Source: Caballeronia sp. Lep1P3
Lineage (GTDB): Bacteria; Pseudomonadota; Gammaproteobacteria; Burkholderiales; Burkholderiaceae
Direction of reading: 5' to 3'
Length of the DNA stretch: 64,000 nucleotides
Assembly (NCBI RefSeq): GCF_022879595.1
Contig: NZ_CP084267.1
Coordinates: 186,001-250,000 of the forward strand
The notes under the pieces are model-generated. The model had not been told where the DNA came from. It ran no database searches and was given only the letters and a program-made list of their open reading frames with translations. The translations under genes were made by a program, and so were the position numbers. This document shows positions 44,560-54,240 of this stretch, one piece after another (position 1 is the first letter of the stretch; each line of letters opens with the position of its first letter).

Positions 44560-45474
44560 ATGAAGTGGAAGGCTTTATCCGCGATGTTCGCCGTCTTCCT
44601 CGCGGCGTGCGGCACGGCGCAACCGAGCGGCGACACGAAGGCCGCGCGCGTGCCGTTTTCCGGCATGCCCAACGGCGTCGCGGTGCGCGCATCGGATGGC
44701 GCGGTGTTCGTCACCGACGACAAGACCAACGGCATCGTGATGAGCGCGAACATCGGCGCGGCATCGCCCGATTTCTCGCTCTATGCGCGCATTCCCGCGC
44801 GCGAAGGCGAACGCACCGGACTGAGCGAGATCGCGTTCGCGCCCGACGGGCACATCCTCGCCGAACGATTCGGCTTCGGTGCCGCGAGCGCCGTGTTCGA
44901 CGTCGCGCCGAGCGGCCAGGTGACGCTCGCCGCGGACACGAACCCCGCGCGCAGGCGCCTGGGCCTCGTCGTGCTGGACAGCGGCACGTTTCTCTCGAGC
45001 TGGTTCGTGAAGGAAGGCGACGCACCGCCGGCGGGCGGCGTGAGCGTCATCACGCGCGGCGCGCAGCCGGGGCGCGTGACGGAACGCGATATCGTGACCG
45101 GGCTTCAGAAGCCCGTTGGAATGGCGGTCGTCGGCGATACGCTTTTCGTCTCCGACCAGGCGGCGAACCGCATCTACAAATTCGACTTGCAGGACGCGCG
45201 CGCGGCGAGCGCGCCGGTTCAGGCAAGCGACGTCTTCGCCGCGATCGATTCGCCCGATCTGCTCGCCGCTTCGCCCGACGGCACGCTCTACACGAAATGC
45301 GGCGCGCACAGCGTATGCCGCGTTTCGCGGCGCGGCCGCGCGAGCGTCATCGCCGACGGCTTCGATGCGCCGCGCGGCGTCGCCGTCGATAGCGCGAGGA
45401 AGCGCCTCATCGCCGTCGACCGGGCAAGCACGCGCGAGACGCCGAGTTCGCTGCGCGTGCTGCCGCTTCCGTGA
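44560..45474 (+). CDS. Lipoprotein with NHL/SMP-30-like beta-propeller
   Basis: 304 residues. Signal peptide with lipobox F-L-A-A-C near 18-20, then repeated propeller blades of the form G-V-A-V-...-V-F-V-T-D, I-A-F-A-P-D-G, V-G-M-A-V-V-G-D-T-L-F-V-S-D, G-V-A-V-D. It should be anchored in the envelope facing the periplasm. A purine-rich AGAAGG precedes the start. Function unknown; its promoter region contains a ModE-box-like site. Confidence 0.75.
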   Translation: MKWKALSAMFAVFLAACGTAQPSGDTKAARVPFSGMPNGVAVRASDGAVFVTDDKTNGIVMSANIGAASPDFSLYARIPAREGERTGLSEIAFAPDGHILAERFGFGAASAVFDVAPSGQVTLAADTNPARRRLGLVVLDSGTFLSSWFVKEGDAPPAGGVSVITRGAQPGRVTERDIVTGLQKPVGMAVVGDTLFVSDQAANRIYKFDLQDARAASAPVQASDVFAAIDSPDLLAASPDGTLYTKCGAHSVCRVSRRGRASVIADGFDAPRGVAVDSARKRLIAVDRASTRETPSSLRVLPLP

Positions 45475-45481
45475 CGCGCTT

Positions 45482-46429
45482 TCAGTGCGGCGACGACCAG
45501 CCCTTGTAATTGCCGACGTTTTCGCGCGTGACGAGCGTGGACGGCATCAGGATCATCGTGCTGCTCGGCTTCTTGCCGTTCATCAGGTCGTAGCCGACGC
45601 TCACCGCCTGCTGCGCCATCGACCACGGATCCTGGCTCGCGGACGCCTGCACGAGCGTGTCGGACTTGAGCGCGGTCTCGATATCCGGCGCGCCGTCCAC
45701 CGATGTAATCACGATGTTCTTGCGCTGCAACTGCTTGGCCGCGAGATCGCTGCCGATCGCTTGCGGATCGTTGATCGCGAAGAGGCCGTCGAGCTTCGGA
45801 AAGCGCGTGAGATAGCCCTGCATCGCGTTCATGCCGCCTTCGCGCGAGCCTTTCGCGTCCTGATCGTCGGAAAGCACCTTGATGCCGGGATTCTTCGCGA
45901 GCACGGACTTGCAGCCGGTCACGCGGTCGATCACCGCCGAGACCTGCGGCCCGTTCTCGATCACCACGCTGCCCTTGCCGTTCAGCTTCTTCGCGAGAAA
46001 GTCGCACGCGATCTCGCCCGCCTGCACGTTGTTCGTCTGCACCGTCGCATCGGCGCCCGCCGCCGCGACATCGACCGCGACCACGACGATGCCCGCCGCC
46101 TTCGCCTTCCTGACCGCCGGCTCGATCGCCTTCGGATCGACGGCGTTGAGCAGGATCATGTCCACATGCGCCGAAATGAAGTTGTCGATCTGCGTGAACT
46201 GCTTGTTCATGTCGTAATCGGACGAGACGGCCGTCACCCTCGCGTTCGGATTGATCGCCTTCGCCTTGGCTTCCGCGCCCTTCGAGATGGTCACGAAGTA
46301 CGGATTGCCGAGCGAGCCGACCGTAATGCCGATGGCCTTGAGCGGCTTGTCGGCGGCGTGGGCCGCGAACGTCATCGTGCATCCGAGCGCGAGCGCGATG
46401 CTCGCGAATAACGTGTTGTGCTTGCGCAT
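45482..46429 (-). CDS. Sugar ABC transporter, periplasmic binding protein
   Basis: 315 residues with a signal peptide ending A-H-A-A. Family 1 periplasmic binding fold of the ribose type (L-G-N-P-Y-F-V-T-I-S-K-G-A-E, V-D-M-I-L-L-N-A-V-D-P, F-A-I-N-D-P). It is the last gene of a repressor-ATPase-permease-binding protein operon. The exact sugar cannot be told. Confidence 0.88.
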   Translation of the reverse strand: MRKHNTLFASIALALGCTMTFAAHAADKPLKAIGITVGSLGNPYFVTISKGAEAKAKAINPNARVTAVSSDYDMNKQFTQIDNFISAHVDMILLNAVDPKAIEPAVRKAKAAGIVVVAVDVAAAGADATVQTNNVQAGEIACDFLAKKLNGKGSVVIENGPQVSAVIDRVTGCKSVLAKNPGIKVLSDDQDAKGSREGGMNAMQGYLTRFPKLDGLFAINDPQAIGSDLAAKQLQRKNIVITSVDGAPDIETALKSDTLVQASASQDPWSMAQQAVSVGYDLMNGKKPSSTMILMPSTLVTRENVGNYKGWSSPH

Positions 46430-46485
46430 TGTGTGTCTCCGGTGAGTTGTTGGTCTTGATTGCTGCAATGGTCTTTCGAAAGACA

Positions 46486-47523
46486 TCAGGTGCGCGCCGA
46501 ACCGCGCTGGCGATAACGGTCGAGCGCCACCGCGCCGATGATGACGAGCCCCTTGATGATGTACTGCCAGATGTCGGACACGCCGAGCAGCACGAGCCCG
46601 TTGGACAGCACCGCGATGATGAGCGCGCCCACCAGCGTCCCGACGATCGACCCGACGCCGCCGACGAAACTCGTGCCGCCGAGAATGACCGCGGCGATGG
46701 CGTCGAGTTCGTATGACTGCCCGAGTTGGAGTCCGTTCGCCGCATAGAGCCGCGCGGCGGACATCACCGCGCCGAGACCCGCGAGCAGGCCGGACATCGC
46801 GTAGACGAACATCTGGATGCCCCACACCTTGATGCCCGAGAGCCGCGCCGCTTCCGGATTGCCGCCGACCGAATAGATGCGCAGGCCGAGCACCGTGCGC
46901 CTCAGAATGAACCACGAGATCGCGACGACGGCGAGCGCGATCACGACGAGCCAGGGCACGCCGAGAATCGTATCGTTGCCGATGAACGCGAACGGCAGTT
47001 GCGGATTGAAGATGGTCGTGTCGTGCCCGATCAGCCGCGCGATGCCGCGCACGGCCGTGAGCGACCCGAGCGTGACGATGAACGGCGGCAGTTTGAGAAG
47101 CGCGATGAGCGCCCCGTTGATGACGCCGAACGCGAGCCCGACGCCGAGCGCCGCCGGCACGCCGAGCCAGCCCATGCCTTGAAGGTTCGATGCGAGCAGC
47201 GCCGTGACCGCCGCCGCCGACAGCACCGAGCCGACCGACAAGTCGATGCCGCCCGTCAGAATCACGAAGGTCATGCCCGCCGCGAGCACGATGTTGATCG
47301 ACGCCTGCTGCGTGACGATCGACATGTTCTGCAAGCTGAAGAAGCCGTCCGTCACGATGCCGAAGCCGATGCACAGCAGAATCAGCACCGGCAGCATGCC
47401 CGCCGTGCGCATCAGCACCTGCATGCGCTCGCGATGCTCGATGCGGCGTTGCCGCTGCGTCGCGCTGTCCGCCTTTGCAACCGGCGCCGCGCCCGTGTCG
47501 TGGTGTTTCGTCGTGTTAGCCAT
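46486..47523 (-). CDS. Sugar ABC transporter permease (RbsC type)
   Basis: 345 residues with 8-10 membrane helices; the family signature F-V-I-L-T-G-G-I-D-L-S-V-G-S is near 80, and V-G-S-I-V-G-T-L-V-G-A near 285. It forms the inner-membrane channel with the neighbouring ATPase. It lies 30 bp after the ATPase gene. Confidence 0.9.
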   Translation of the reverse strand: MANTTKHHDTGAAPVAKADSATQRQRRIEHRERMQVLMRTAGMLPVLILLCIGFGIVTDGFFSLQNMSIVTQQASINIVLAAGMTFVILTGGIDLSVGSVLSAAAVTALLASNLQGMGWLGVPAALGVGLAFGVINGALIALLKLPPFIVTLGSLTAVRGIARLIGHDTTIFNPQLPFAFIGNDTILGVPWLVVIALAVVAISWFILRRTVLGLRIYSVGGNPEAARLSGIKVWGIQMFVYAMSGLLAGLGAVMSAARLYAANGLQLGQSYELDAIAAVILGGTSFVGGVGSIVGTLVGALIIAVLSNGLVLLGVSDIWQYIIKGLVIIGAVALDRYRQRGSART

Positions 47524-47553
47524 CTCTGTCTCCGAATGTTTCTTGAGCCGCCT

Positions 47554-49122
47554 TCAGGCGGCCTGACCGAGCGCGGCGCGCGAGCCGGTCGCCAGTTCGA
47601 TGATCCCTTCCTGCGAAATCGGCTTGCCGGAATGCCCGCCGAGTTCGCCCGCGATCTCGCCTTCGCGCATCACGATCACGCGATCCGCCACGCCGATCAC
47701 TTCCGGCAGCTCGCTCGAAATCACGATCACGCCGACGCCCGAGCGCGCCAGATCGTTGATGATTCGATAAATCTCCGACTTGGCGCCGATGTCCACGCCG
47801 CGCGTCGGTTCGTCGAGGATCAGCACTTCGGGCTTCGTTTCCAGAAGGCGCGAGAGCAGCACCTTCTGCTGATTGCCGCCCGAAAGCGCGCCCGCGTTCA
47901 CGCGCTGATTCGGCACGCGAATCGAGAGCGCGGCGATCGCGTCGCGCGCCCGCGCATTGCCGCGCGCGATGTCCATCACGCCGGCTTTCGAATCGCGCCC
48001 GGCGACCGCGACGTTGATGTTGTCGCGCACGCTCATGTCGAGGAAAAGCCCCTGGCCCTTGCGGTCCTCGGTGAGATAGACGAGACCCGCGTCGATCGCG
48101 TCGCGCGGCGTGCGCAGCGTGAGCGGCTTGCCGTGCATCGACACGTCGCCGCGCGTGCGCTGTTCCGCGCCGAAGATGAGGCGCGCGAGTTCCGTGCGCC
48201 CCGCGCCGACGAGTCCCGCGACGCCAAGCACTTCGCCCGCGTGCAGATCGAGACTGCATCCGCGCACTCGGCTGTCGTCGGCGATATCGCGCACGGATAG
48301 CACGACGTGGCCCGGATCGTAGGGCGCGTGCTCTTTCTTGTAAAAGCCGGAGATGTCGCGGCCGACCATCATCCGCACGAGGCTTTCGGCGGAGAGTTCG
48401 TCGCGCATCAGCGTGCCGACGTAGCTGCCGTCGCGCAGCACCGAGACGCGGTCCGACAGTTCGTAGATTTCCGCCATCCGGTGACTGATATAGATGATCG
48501 CGATGCCTTCCTCGCGCAGTTGCCGCACGAGTTCGAAGAGGCGGTCCGTTTCGCGCGAAGAAAGCGGCGTGGTCGGCTCGTCCATCACGAGAATGCGCGC
48601 ATGGGCATGCACCGCGCGCGCGATTTCGACGAGTTGCCGCTCCGCGATCGACAGGTCGCCGACGAGCGTATGCGGCTTGAAACTCGCGCCGAGCCGCTTC
48701 AGAACGTCCTCGCAGCCGCGCTCCATGCCGGGCCGGTCGACGAGCGCCCATGCGCCACGGCCGCGATGCAGCTCGCGCCCGGCGTAGATGTTCTCGGCGA
48801 CCGACAGGTTCGGCGCGAGGCTCAATTCCTGATAGATGACGGCGACGCCGAGCGCGCGCGCGGCGAGCGGCCCGTCGATGACGACCGGCTTGCCGTCGAT
48901 GAGAATCTGCCCGCCCGCGTCGGCCTGATACGCGCCCGAGAGAATCTTCATCAGCGTGGACTTGCCGGCGCCGTTTTCGCCCATCAGCGAATGCACTTCG
49001 CCGGGATGGACGGCGAGGCGCACGTCGTTGAGCGCGCGCACGCCCGGAAACGTCTTGCTGATGCCGCGCATTTCCAGAAGCGGCGTGCGCGGCTCCGACG
49101 AGCGCGGAGAATCATGCGGCAT
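47554..49122 (-). CDS. Sugar ABC transporter ATPase, tandem domains (RbsA type)
   Basis: 522 residues with two nucleotide-binding domains. The first has Walker [10 protein letters not shown] near 50, L-S-I-A-E-R-Q and V-M-D-E-P-T; the second has the degenerate G-L-V-G-A-G-R-T-E usual for this family and the signature L-S-G-G-N-Q-Q-K. It overlaps the ROK gene by 11 bp, so translation is coupled. Confidence 0.92.
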   Translation of the reverse strand: MPHDSPRSSEPRTPLLEMRGISKTFPGVRALNDVRLAVHPGEVHSLMGENGAGKSTLMKILSGAYQADAGGQILIDGKPVVIDGPLAARALGVAVIYQELSLAPNLSVAENIYAGRELHRGRGAWALVDRPGMERGCEDVLKRLGASFKPHTLVGDLSIAERQLVEIARAVHAHARILVMDEPTTPLSSRETDRLFELVRQLREEGIAIIYISHRMAEIYELSDRVSVLRDGSYVGTLMRDELSAESLVRMMVGRDISGFYKKEHAPYDPGHVVLSVRDIADDSRVRGCSLDLHAGEVLGVAGLVGAGRTELARLIFGAEQRTRGDVSMHGKPLTLRTPRDAIDAGLVYLTEDRKGQGLFLDMSVRDNINVAVAGRDSKAGVMDIARGNARARDAIAALSIRVPNQRVNAGALSGGNQQKVLLSRLLETKPEVLILDEPTRGVDIGAKSEIYRIINDLARSGVGVIVISSELPEVIGVADRVIVMREGEIAGELGGHSGKPISQEGIIELATGSRAALGQAA

Positions 49123-50371
49123 GGTTCACCTCCTGCGGTTTGACACCCGCGCCGCGATCCAGCCGCACGCGTGGCGAGAAGTTGAAGAACATCGGCAGCG
49201 TGGCCGCGCCGATCGCGCCCGCGTCGGGGCCGAAGGTGCCGCGCACGAGTTCCGGCGTGCCGCGCGCTTCGGGCGCGTTCGCGGTCATCGTCGCGGATAG
49301 ACGCTGTATCAGCCGGTCGAGCAGGCCGCCGTCGATATCGGCATCGAGCACGACCATCGGCACGTCGAGCACGCAGAGCATCGCGCGCAGGGCGGGCGCG
49401 AGCGCTTCGATGCAGTCGTCGATCCATTCGTCGACGGCCGGCAGACGCCGCTCGATGCACGCCTGCACGTCGATGCGGTTGTCCGCCGCCGCGCCGCTGT
49501 GGTGCAGATGCCGCACGAGCGCATTGAGCGACGCGCGCGACAGCAGGATGTCCCACTGGCCGGGCGGCTGCGGCGCGGACGGCAGGCGGCTCGGCGGAAC
49601 GGGCATCACGCCGATGTCGCCCGCGTTGCCGGTCGCGCCGCGCAGACAGTCGCCGTCGATCGCGACGCCGCCGCCGATGGCCGAGCCGAGAAAGAGATAG
49701 ACGAAGTCGTCGCAGCGGCGGCCGTGTCCGTAGAAGAGTTCGGCGGTCGCGGCGGCGTTGCCGTCGTTTTCGCTGAAGACGGGCAGCGCGAGCGCGCGCG
49801 AGAGCGCGTCGGGAAAATCGGTCCTGTCCCACGCGCGGAAAGTCTCGGCGCTGGACGTGTCGGCGCTCACGCCCAGTTCGCGCAGCCAGCTCCCGAGGTT
49901 GTACGGCTGCGCGACGCCGATGCCGGTGAGCCGGTCGCGTTCCGCCGCCGACAACAGCGCGAGCATGCCTTCGATGTCCCGCTGGACGATTTCCAGCACG
50001 ACGGACGGATGCGGCAGCACGCGGTCGAGCGCACTGCGCGCGAGCACGTCGCCCGCGAAGTTGACGAGCACCGTCTCGATGCTCGTGCGATCGAGACGCA
50101 CGCCGATGCCGAACGCGCCGCGCGGATCGAGCCGCAAGAGCGACGCCGGCTGGCCGCGCTGACCATCGAGGCGGCGTCCGGTGTATTCGATCAGTCCCGC
50201 CTTGCCGAGCGAATCGACGATGCTGCCGACCGCCGTGCTCGTCAGATTCGCGTGCCGCGCGAGATCGGCCTTCGACGCCGGTTCCGTGCGGCGCAGCGCC
50301 TGAAGCAGCAGACGCTCGTTGTATCGGCGCACGGATGCGGGATTGCTGCCTCTGCCGCTCGGGTATTTCAC
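49112..50371 (-). CDS. ROK-family repressor with winged helix
   Basis: 419 residues. N-terminal winged HTH (about 15-75: [16 protein letters not shown]), then the ROK/sugar-kinase fold (S-E-N-D-G-N-A-A-A near 205 and F-L-G-S-A-I-G-G-G near 230). The Cys-rich zinc motif of typical ROK kinases is not seen, consistent with a regulator. It probably senses the transported sugar and controls the operon it heads, via the palindrome 48 bp upstream. Confidence 0.88.
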   Translation of the reverse strand: MKYPSGRGSNPASVRRYNERLLLQALRRTEPASKADLARHANLTSTAVGSIVDSLGKAGLIEYTGRRLDGQRGQPASLLRLDPRGAFGIGVRLDRTSIETVLVNFAGDVLARSALDRVLPHPSVVLEIVQRDIEGMLALLSAAERDRLTGIGVAQPYNLGSWLRELGVSADTSSAETFRAWDRTDFPDALSRALALPVFSENDGNAAATAELFYGHGRRCDDFVYLFLGSAIGGGVAIDGDCLRGATGNAGDIGVMPVPPSRLPSAPQPPGQWDILLSRASLNALVRHLHHSGAAADNRIDVQACIERRLPAVDEWIDDCIEALAPALRAMLCVLDVPMVVLDADIDGGLLDRLIQRLSATMTANAPEARGTPELVRGTFGPDAGAIGAATLPMFFNFSPRVRLDRGAGVKPQEVNHAA

Positions 50372-50418
50372 TTGGTCTGGCTCCGAATCGACCGCGCCGT
50401 GCTCGTCGCGGGATTAAT

Positions 50419-50435
50419 TAAATCAAGTTGATTTA
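50419..50435. promoter_or_regulatory. 17-bp palindromic operator of the ROK/ABC operon
   Basis: TAAATCAA-G-TTGATTTA, perfect 8-bp arms about one central base, in an AT-rich patch upstream of the ROK gene. Size and place fit an autoregulatory operator. Confidence 0.7.
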
Positions 50436-50619
50436 TTTAAGAACGACGGCGCGGCGATGTAAAGCAGGGAGAAACCCGAAGCGGCGGCGCCGCGCAGCGT
50501 TGTCGCGGGGTGGCGCGCTTTCACACTAGGCAAGGCGGCTTGCAGTCAGCTTTCGCGGTTCGATAAAAGCGTCCGCGCCGGCGCTGTGCTAACGTCGAAG
50601 GTCACTTCGAGACGCCGCC

Positions 50620-51126
50620 ATGTTTTCGCTTTCCTCTACGAGTCACGCGGGCAAGCCCGCGCAATACGACGACTTGCTGCAGCAGGCCCGCTCGCTCATC
50701 GGCGACGAGGCGGATTTCATGGCGAACGCGGCGAATTTCGCGTCGCTCGTCTATCACTCGCTGCCGGAGTTGAACTGGGCCGGCTTCTATCTCTTCGATG
50801 GCGACGAACTCGTCGTCGGGCCGTTTCAGGGAAAGCCCGCGTGCGTGCGGATTGCGCTCGGGCGCGGCGTCTGCGGAACGGCGGCGCAGGAACGGCGCAC
50901 GCAGGTCGTGCCGGACGTTGATGCGTTCCCTGGCCACATTGCCTGCGATTCGGCGTCGCGCTCGGAGATCGTCGTGCCGCTCGTCGCGCGCGACGGCACG
51001 CTCATCGGCGTATGGGATGTCGACAGCCCCGCGCCCGGCCGCTTCGACGACGAAGACGCGCGCGGCATGGAAGCGCTGTGCGCGGCGTTCGTCGCGCTCG
51101 CGTGGGAAGAGCGGGCGCAGCGCTGA
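50620..51126 (+). CDS. msrC: Free methionine-(R)-sulfoxide reductase (GAF fold)
   Basis: 168 residues, a single GAF domain. Cys at 75, 85 and 109 have exactly the spacing of the catalytic Cys of E. coli fRMsr (84, 94, 118), in the motifs A-C-V-R-I, G-V-C-G-T and I-A-C-D. It reduces free Met-R-sulfoxide using thioredoxin. Stands alone. Confidence 0.9.
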   Translation: MFSLSSTSHAGKPAQYDDLLQQARSLIGDEADFMANAANFASLVYHSLPELNWAGFYLFDGDELVVGPFQGKPACVRIALGRGVCGTAAQERRTQVVPDVDAFPGHIACDSASRSEIVVPLVARDGTLIGVWDVDSPAPGRFDDEDARGMEALCAAFVALAWEERAQR

Positions 51127-51194
51127 GGCACGCCCGGTCGCGAACGCTGCCGTCCGTCTACAATGAGGCGACCGTCGATTCCGACCCGCCTTCG

Positions 51195-52169
51195 ATGAAA
51201 AGCCTTGCCCGCCGCCGTCTGCTCACCGCATGCGCCCTGAGCGCGTGCGGGCTCGCGTCCATGCGCCGCGCCGCCGCGCTGCCGGACAAGGCGAGCGTCG
51301 CGCTCGTGATGAAATCGCTCGGCGATCCGTTCGTCGCCTCCATGATCGACGGCGCGAAGAACTATCAGCGCCACTACGCCTCGCAACTCGACCTGACGAC
51401 GCACGGCACGTTGACCGACAACGACGTCGCGGGGCAGACGCGCATCATCGAGGCGCTGGTGAAGGCGAAGGTGGATGCCATCGTGATCGCGCCGACCGAT
51501 TCGAAATTGCTCGTTCCGGTGGTCGCGCAGGCGATTGCGGCCGGCGTGCTCGTGATCGCCATCGACAATCCGTTCGACGAAGACGCGCAGGAAGCGGCCA
51601 ACGTGACGATTCCGTTCGTCGGCCCGGACAGCCGGCGCGGGGCGCGGCTCGTCGGCGCCTATCTCGCCTCGAAGCTGAAACCGGGCGATGAAGTCGGCAT
51701 CATCGAAGGCCCGCCGAACGATCGCAACGCGCAGCAGCGCACCCTCGGCTTCAGGGAAGCGATGTCGGCGGCGCAACTGCGCGTCGCGGCCATCGACACC
51801 GGCGACTGGACCGCGCCGAGCGGCAAGTCCATCGCGCTTCAGATGCTCTACGCGCGCCCGACGCTGCGCGGCCTGCTGTGCGCGAACGACAACATCGCGA
51901 TGGGCGCCATCGACGCTATCCGCATCTCGGGCAAGAAAGGGCGCGTGCTCGTCACCGGCTACAACAACATCGACGCCGTGCAGCCGTTGCTCGACAACGG
52001 CAGCATGCTCGCGACCGTCGAGCAGTTCGGCGCGCGCCAGGCCGTGTTCGGCGTCGATGTCGCGGTGAAGGCGCTCGTGGAGAAGCGCCGTCAGCGGGAC
52101 TTGTCGCCTTATATGGAAACGCCAGTGCAGGTGGTGACGCGCGAGAAGACCCGCGCGCCGCGCGCCTGA
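51195..52169 (+). CDS. Orphan sugar-binding periplasmic protein
   Basis: 324 residues. The N-terminus A-R-R-R-L-L-T-A-C-A-L resembles a twin-arginine signal, with a possible lipobox L-S-A-C at about 15-18. The mature part is a ribose-type binding fold (S-L-G-D-P-F-V-A-S-M-I-D-G, V-I-A-P-T-D-S, C-A-N-D-N-I-A). No permease or ATPase lies beside it; it could feed the ABC system encoded 1 kb away or a chemoreceptor. Confidence 0.8.
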   Translation: MKSLARRRLLTACALSACGLASMRRAAALPDKASVALVMKSLGDPFVASMIDGAKNYQRHYASQLDLTTHGTLTDNDVAGQTRIIEALVKAKVDAIVIAPTDSKLLVPVVAQAIAAGVLVIAIDNPFDEDAQEAANVTIPFVGPDSRRGARLVGAYLASKLKPGDEVGIIEGPPNDRNAQQRTLGFREAMSAAQLRVAAIDTGDWTAPSGKSIALQMLYARPTLRGLLCANDNIAMGAIDAIRISGKKGRVLVTGYNNIDAVQPLLDNGSMLATVEQFGARQAVFGVDVAVKALVEKRRQRDLSPYMETPVQVVTREKTRAPRA

Positions 52170-52189
52170 GCTTGAGCCTGAGCCTTAAT

Positions 52190-53374
52190 TCAGGCCGCCG
52201 CGCCGAGCAGCCCGCGCGCGGCGAGATTCCGGTATAGCGCGCGCACGCCGAAGGTCCACGGCTCGATTTCCGTCGAGAGCCGCACCGTGTTGACGAGCGC
52301 GCCGAGCGTGGGCGTCGCGATGGTCACGACATCGCCGAGATGGTGCGTGAAGCCGCCGCCTTCGGTGTCGCGGTCCTTGATCGGCGAGAACATCGTGCCG
52401 AGGAAGAGCACGAAGCCATCCGGATATTGATGATGCGCGCCGTGCGTCTGACTGACGAGATCGGCCGGATCGCGGCTGATTTCGCTCATGTGGCTCACGC
52501 CTTCGAGCACGAAGCCGTCGTCGGCGCCTTCGATTTTCAGCGACAGGCTCGCGCCGCGCACGGTGTCGAGCGTGAAGCCTTCGTCGAAGAGGCGCACGAA
52601 CGGGCCGATCGCGCACGACGCGTTGTTGTCCTTCGCCTTGCCGAGCAAAAGCGCGCTGCGGCCTTCGATATCGCGCAGGTTTACGTCGTTGCCGAGCGTC
52701 GCGCCGACGATCTCGCCGCGCGCGTTCACCGCCAGCACGATCTCCGGCTCCGGATTGTTCCATTGCGATGTCGGATACAGGCCGACGTCCGCGCCGAAGC
52801 CCACCGACGACATCGGCTGCGACTTCGAGAACACTTCGGCGTCCGGCCCGATGCCGACTTCCATGTATTGGGACCACGCGCCGCGCCGCTCAAGCTCCGC
52901 CTTCAGCTTTTGCGCGCTTTCCGAGCCGGGCTTGATCTTCGAAAGATCCGCGCCGATCAGCTTGTTGATGGTGTCGCGCACTTCCACCGCCTTGCTCGCG
53001 TCGCCGCCGGCCTGTTCCTCGATCACGCGCTCGAGCAGGCTCACAGCGAACGTGACGCCGCACGCTTTCACCGCCTGCACGTCGCACGGCGCGAGCAGGC
53101 GCGCGCCGCCGGTCGCGCCGTCGAGCGTCGCCTGCAGCAGATCGTGCACGCTGCCGATGCGCTCGCCCTCTGCGTTCCGGGCGATGTCCAGCGCGTCGGG
53201 GCGATCGAAGAGATCGGCGGTGGTCGGCGCGGCGCGCGTGATGTCGAACACTTCGCCATTGCGCACGGCGACGACGGCGGGGCCATCGACCGGGGCGGGG
53301 CGCCATACGCGGCCGATCAGCACGGCATCGGCGAGGTCGTCGGGCAGGCAAGAGGAGACGTTGACGTTTTGCAT
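52190..53374 (-). CDS. Fumarylacetoacetate hydrolase family protein
   Basis: 394 residues. C-terminal FAH fold with metal-binding residues in N-P-E-P-E-I-V-L near 210 and G-N-D-V-N-L-R-D near 230. An N-terminal region of about 120 residues is longer than in the simple family members; long forms occur in sugar-acid pathways as 2-keto-3-deoxy acid hydrolases or dehydratases. The ATG at 53374 is chosen because GAGGAG lies 13 bases upstream. It is divergent from an IclR gene that may control it. Confidence 0.82.
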   Translation of the reverse strand: MQNVNVSSCLPDDLADAVLIGRVWRPAPVDGPAVVAVRNGEVFDITRAAPTTADLFDRPDALDIARNAEGERIGSVHDLLQATLDGATGGARLLAPCDVQAVKACGVTFAVSLLERVIEEQAGGDASKAVEVRDTINKLIGADLSKIKPGSESAQKLKAELERRGAWSQYMEVGIGPDAEVFSKSQPMSSVGFGADVGLYPTSQWNNPEPEIVLAVNARGEIVGATLGNDVNLRDIEGRSALLLGKAKDNNASCAIGPFVRLFDEGFTLDTVRGASLSLKIEGADDGFVLEGVSHMSEISRDPADLVSQTHGAHHQYPDGFVLFLGTMFSPIKDRDTEGGGFTHHLGDVVTIATPTLGALVNTVRLSTEIEPWTFGVRALYRNLAARGLLGAAA

Positions 53375-53449
53375 GAGTTCGAATGGCGGCGGAAGGGAAA
53401 ACCGATCGTAGCCCGCGACCCGAGCGCTGTCCATTGAGTTGATTATTTA

Positions 53450-53463
53450 TCCAACCTATTGGA
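53450..53463. promoter_or_regulatory. Candidate IclR operator between the FAH and IclR genes
   Basis: TCCAA-CCTA-TTGGA, a short perfect inverted repeat in the 119-bp divergent region, of the kind bound by IclR-family proteins. Binding is inferred. Confidence 0.45.
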
Positions 53464-53493
53464 ATATCGTCGATTCAACATGTGAAGCCGCCA

Positions 53494-54240
53494 ATGGAAA
53501 AAGCCTACGACGTCCCCGCGCTGCGACGCGCCAACGACATCCTCGAAACGCTCGCCGACGCCGCCAGGCCCGTGCGCGCCGCGACGCTCGCGCAACGCAC
53601 CGGGCTTTCGCGCAGCACGCTCTATCTGATGCTCGAAACGCTCGCGCGCATGCAGTGGATCGAGAAGCGCGACGACGGATATGTCGTCGGCGTGGGACTG
53701 TTCGAACTGGGAAACGCCTACGTGCGCCACGACACGCTGCAGGCGGCGTTTCGCGAAGGCGCGGGCGCGTTCATCAACCAGCACAACGAAGTCGTGCAGC
53801 TCGCGGTGCTCGACGGCGTGCAGGTGGTCTATGTCGCGCGCGAGGACGCGCATCGCCCGGTGCGGCTCGTGTCGGACCTCGGCTCGCGCTTGCCCGCGCA
53901 TTGCTGCGCGCTCGGCAAGGCGCTGCTCGCGAGCCTTCCCGACGACGCCGTGATCGAGCGCCTGCCCGAACGCCTCGAAGCGGTGACGCCGCGCACCGTG
54001 ACGCGCCGCGCGGCGCTCGTGCGCGAACTCGCCGCGGTGCGCGCGAGCGGGCTCGCCATCGAACGCGAGGAAGTGGCCGAAGGGCTTGCATGCTTCGCCG
54101 CGTTCGTCGGCGAGACGCCCGCGGGCAAGCGCGTCGCGGTATCGACGAGCGTGCCCGTCGGACGGCTCGACGCCCGCCGCGAGAAGCAGATCGCGATGGG
54201 CATCGTCGAACTGGCGGCGCACTTACGCGACGCGCTCTGA
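53494..54240 (+). CDS. IclR-family transcriptional regulator
   Basis: 248 residues. N-terminal winged HTH (about 10-70: V-R-A-A-T-L-A-Q-R-T-G-L-S-R-S-T-L-Y) and C-terminal IclR effector domain (A-H-C-C-A-L-G-K-A-L-L-A, G-L-A-C-F-A-A). The start may be ATG 53494 or GTG 53482; neither has a strong ribosome site. The 3' end overlaps the convergent usp gene by 18 bp. Confidence 0.87.
   Translation: MEKAYDVPALRRANDILETLADAARPVRAATLAQRTGLSRSTLYLMLETLARMQWIEKRDDGYVVGVGLFELGNAYVRHDTLQAAFREGAGAFINQHNEVVQLAVLDGVQVVYVAREDAHRPVRLVSDLGSRLPAHCCALGKALLASLPDDAVIERLPERLEAVTPRTVTRRAALVRELAAVRASGLAIEREEVAEGLACFAAFVGETPAGKRVAVSTSVPVGRLDARREKQIAMGIVELAAHLRDAL

Noticed and set aside
52167..52196. Terminator between the orphan binding protein and FAH genes
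   Set aside because: Repeats of GCCTGA/TCAGGC exist, but the stem is short and no T run follows.
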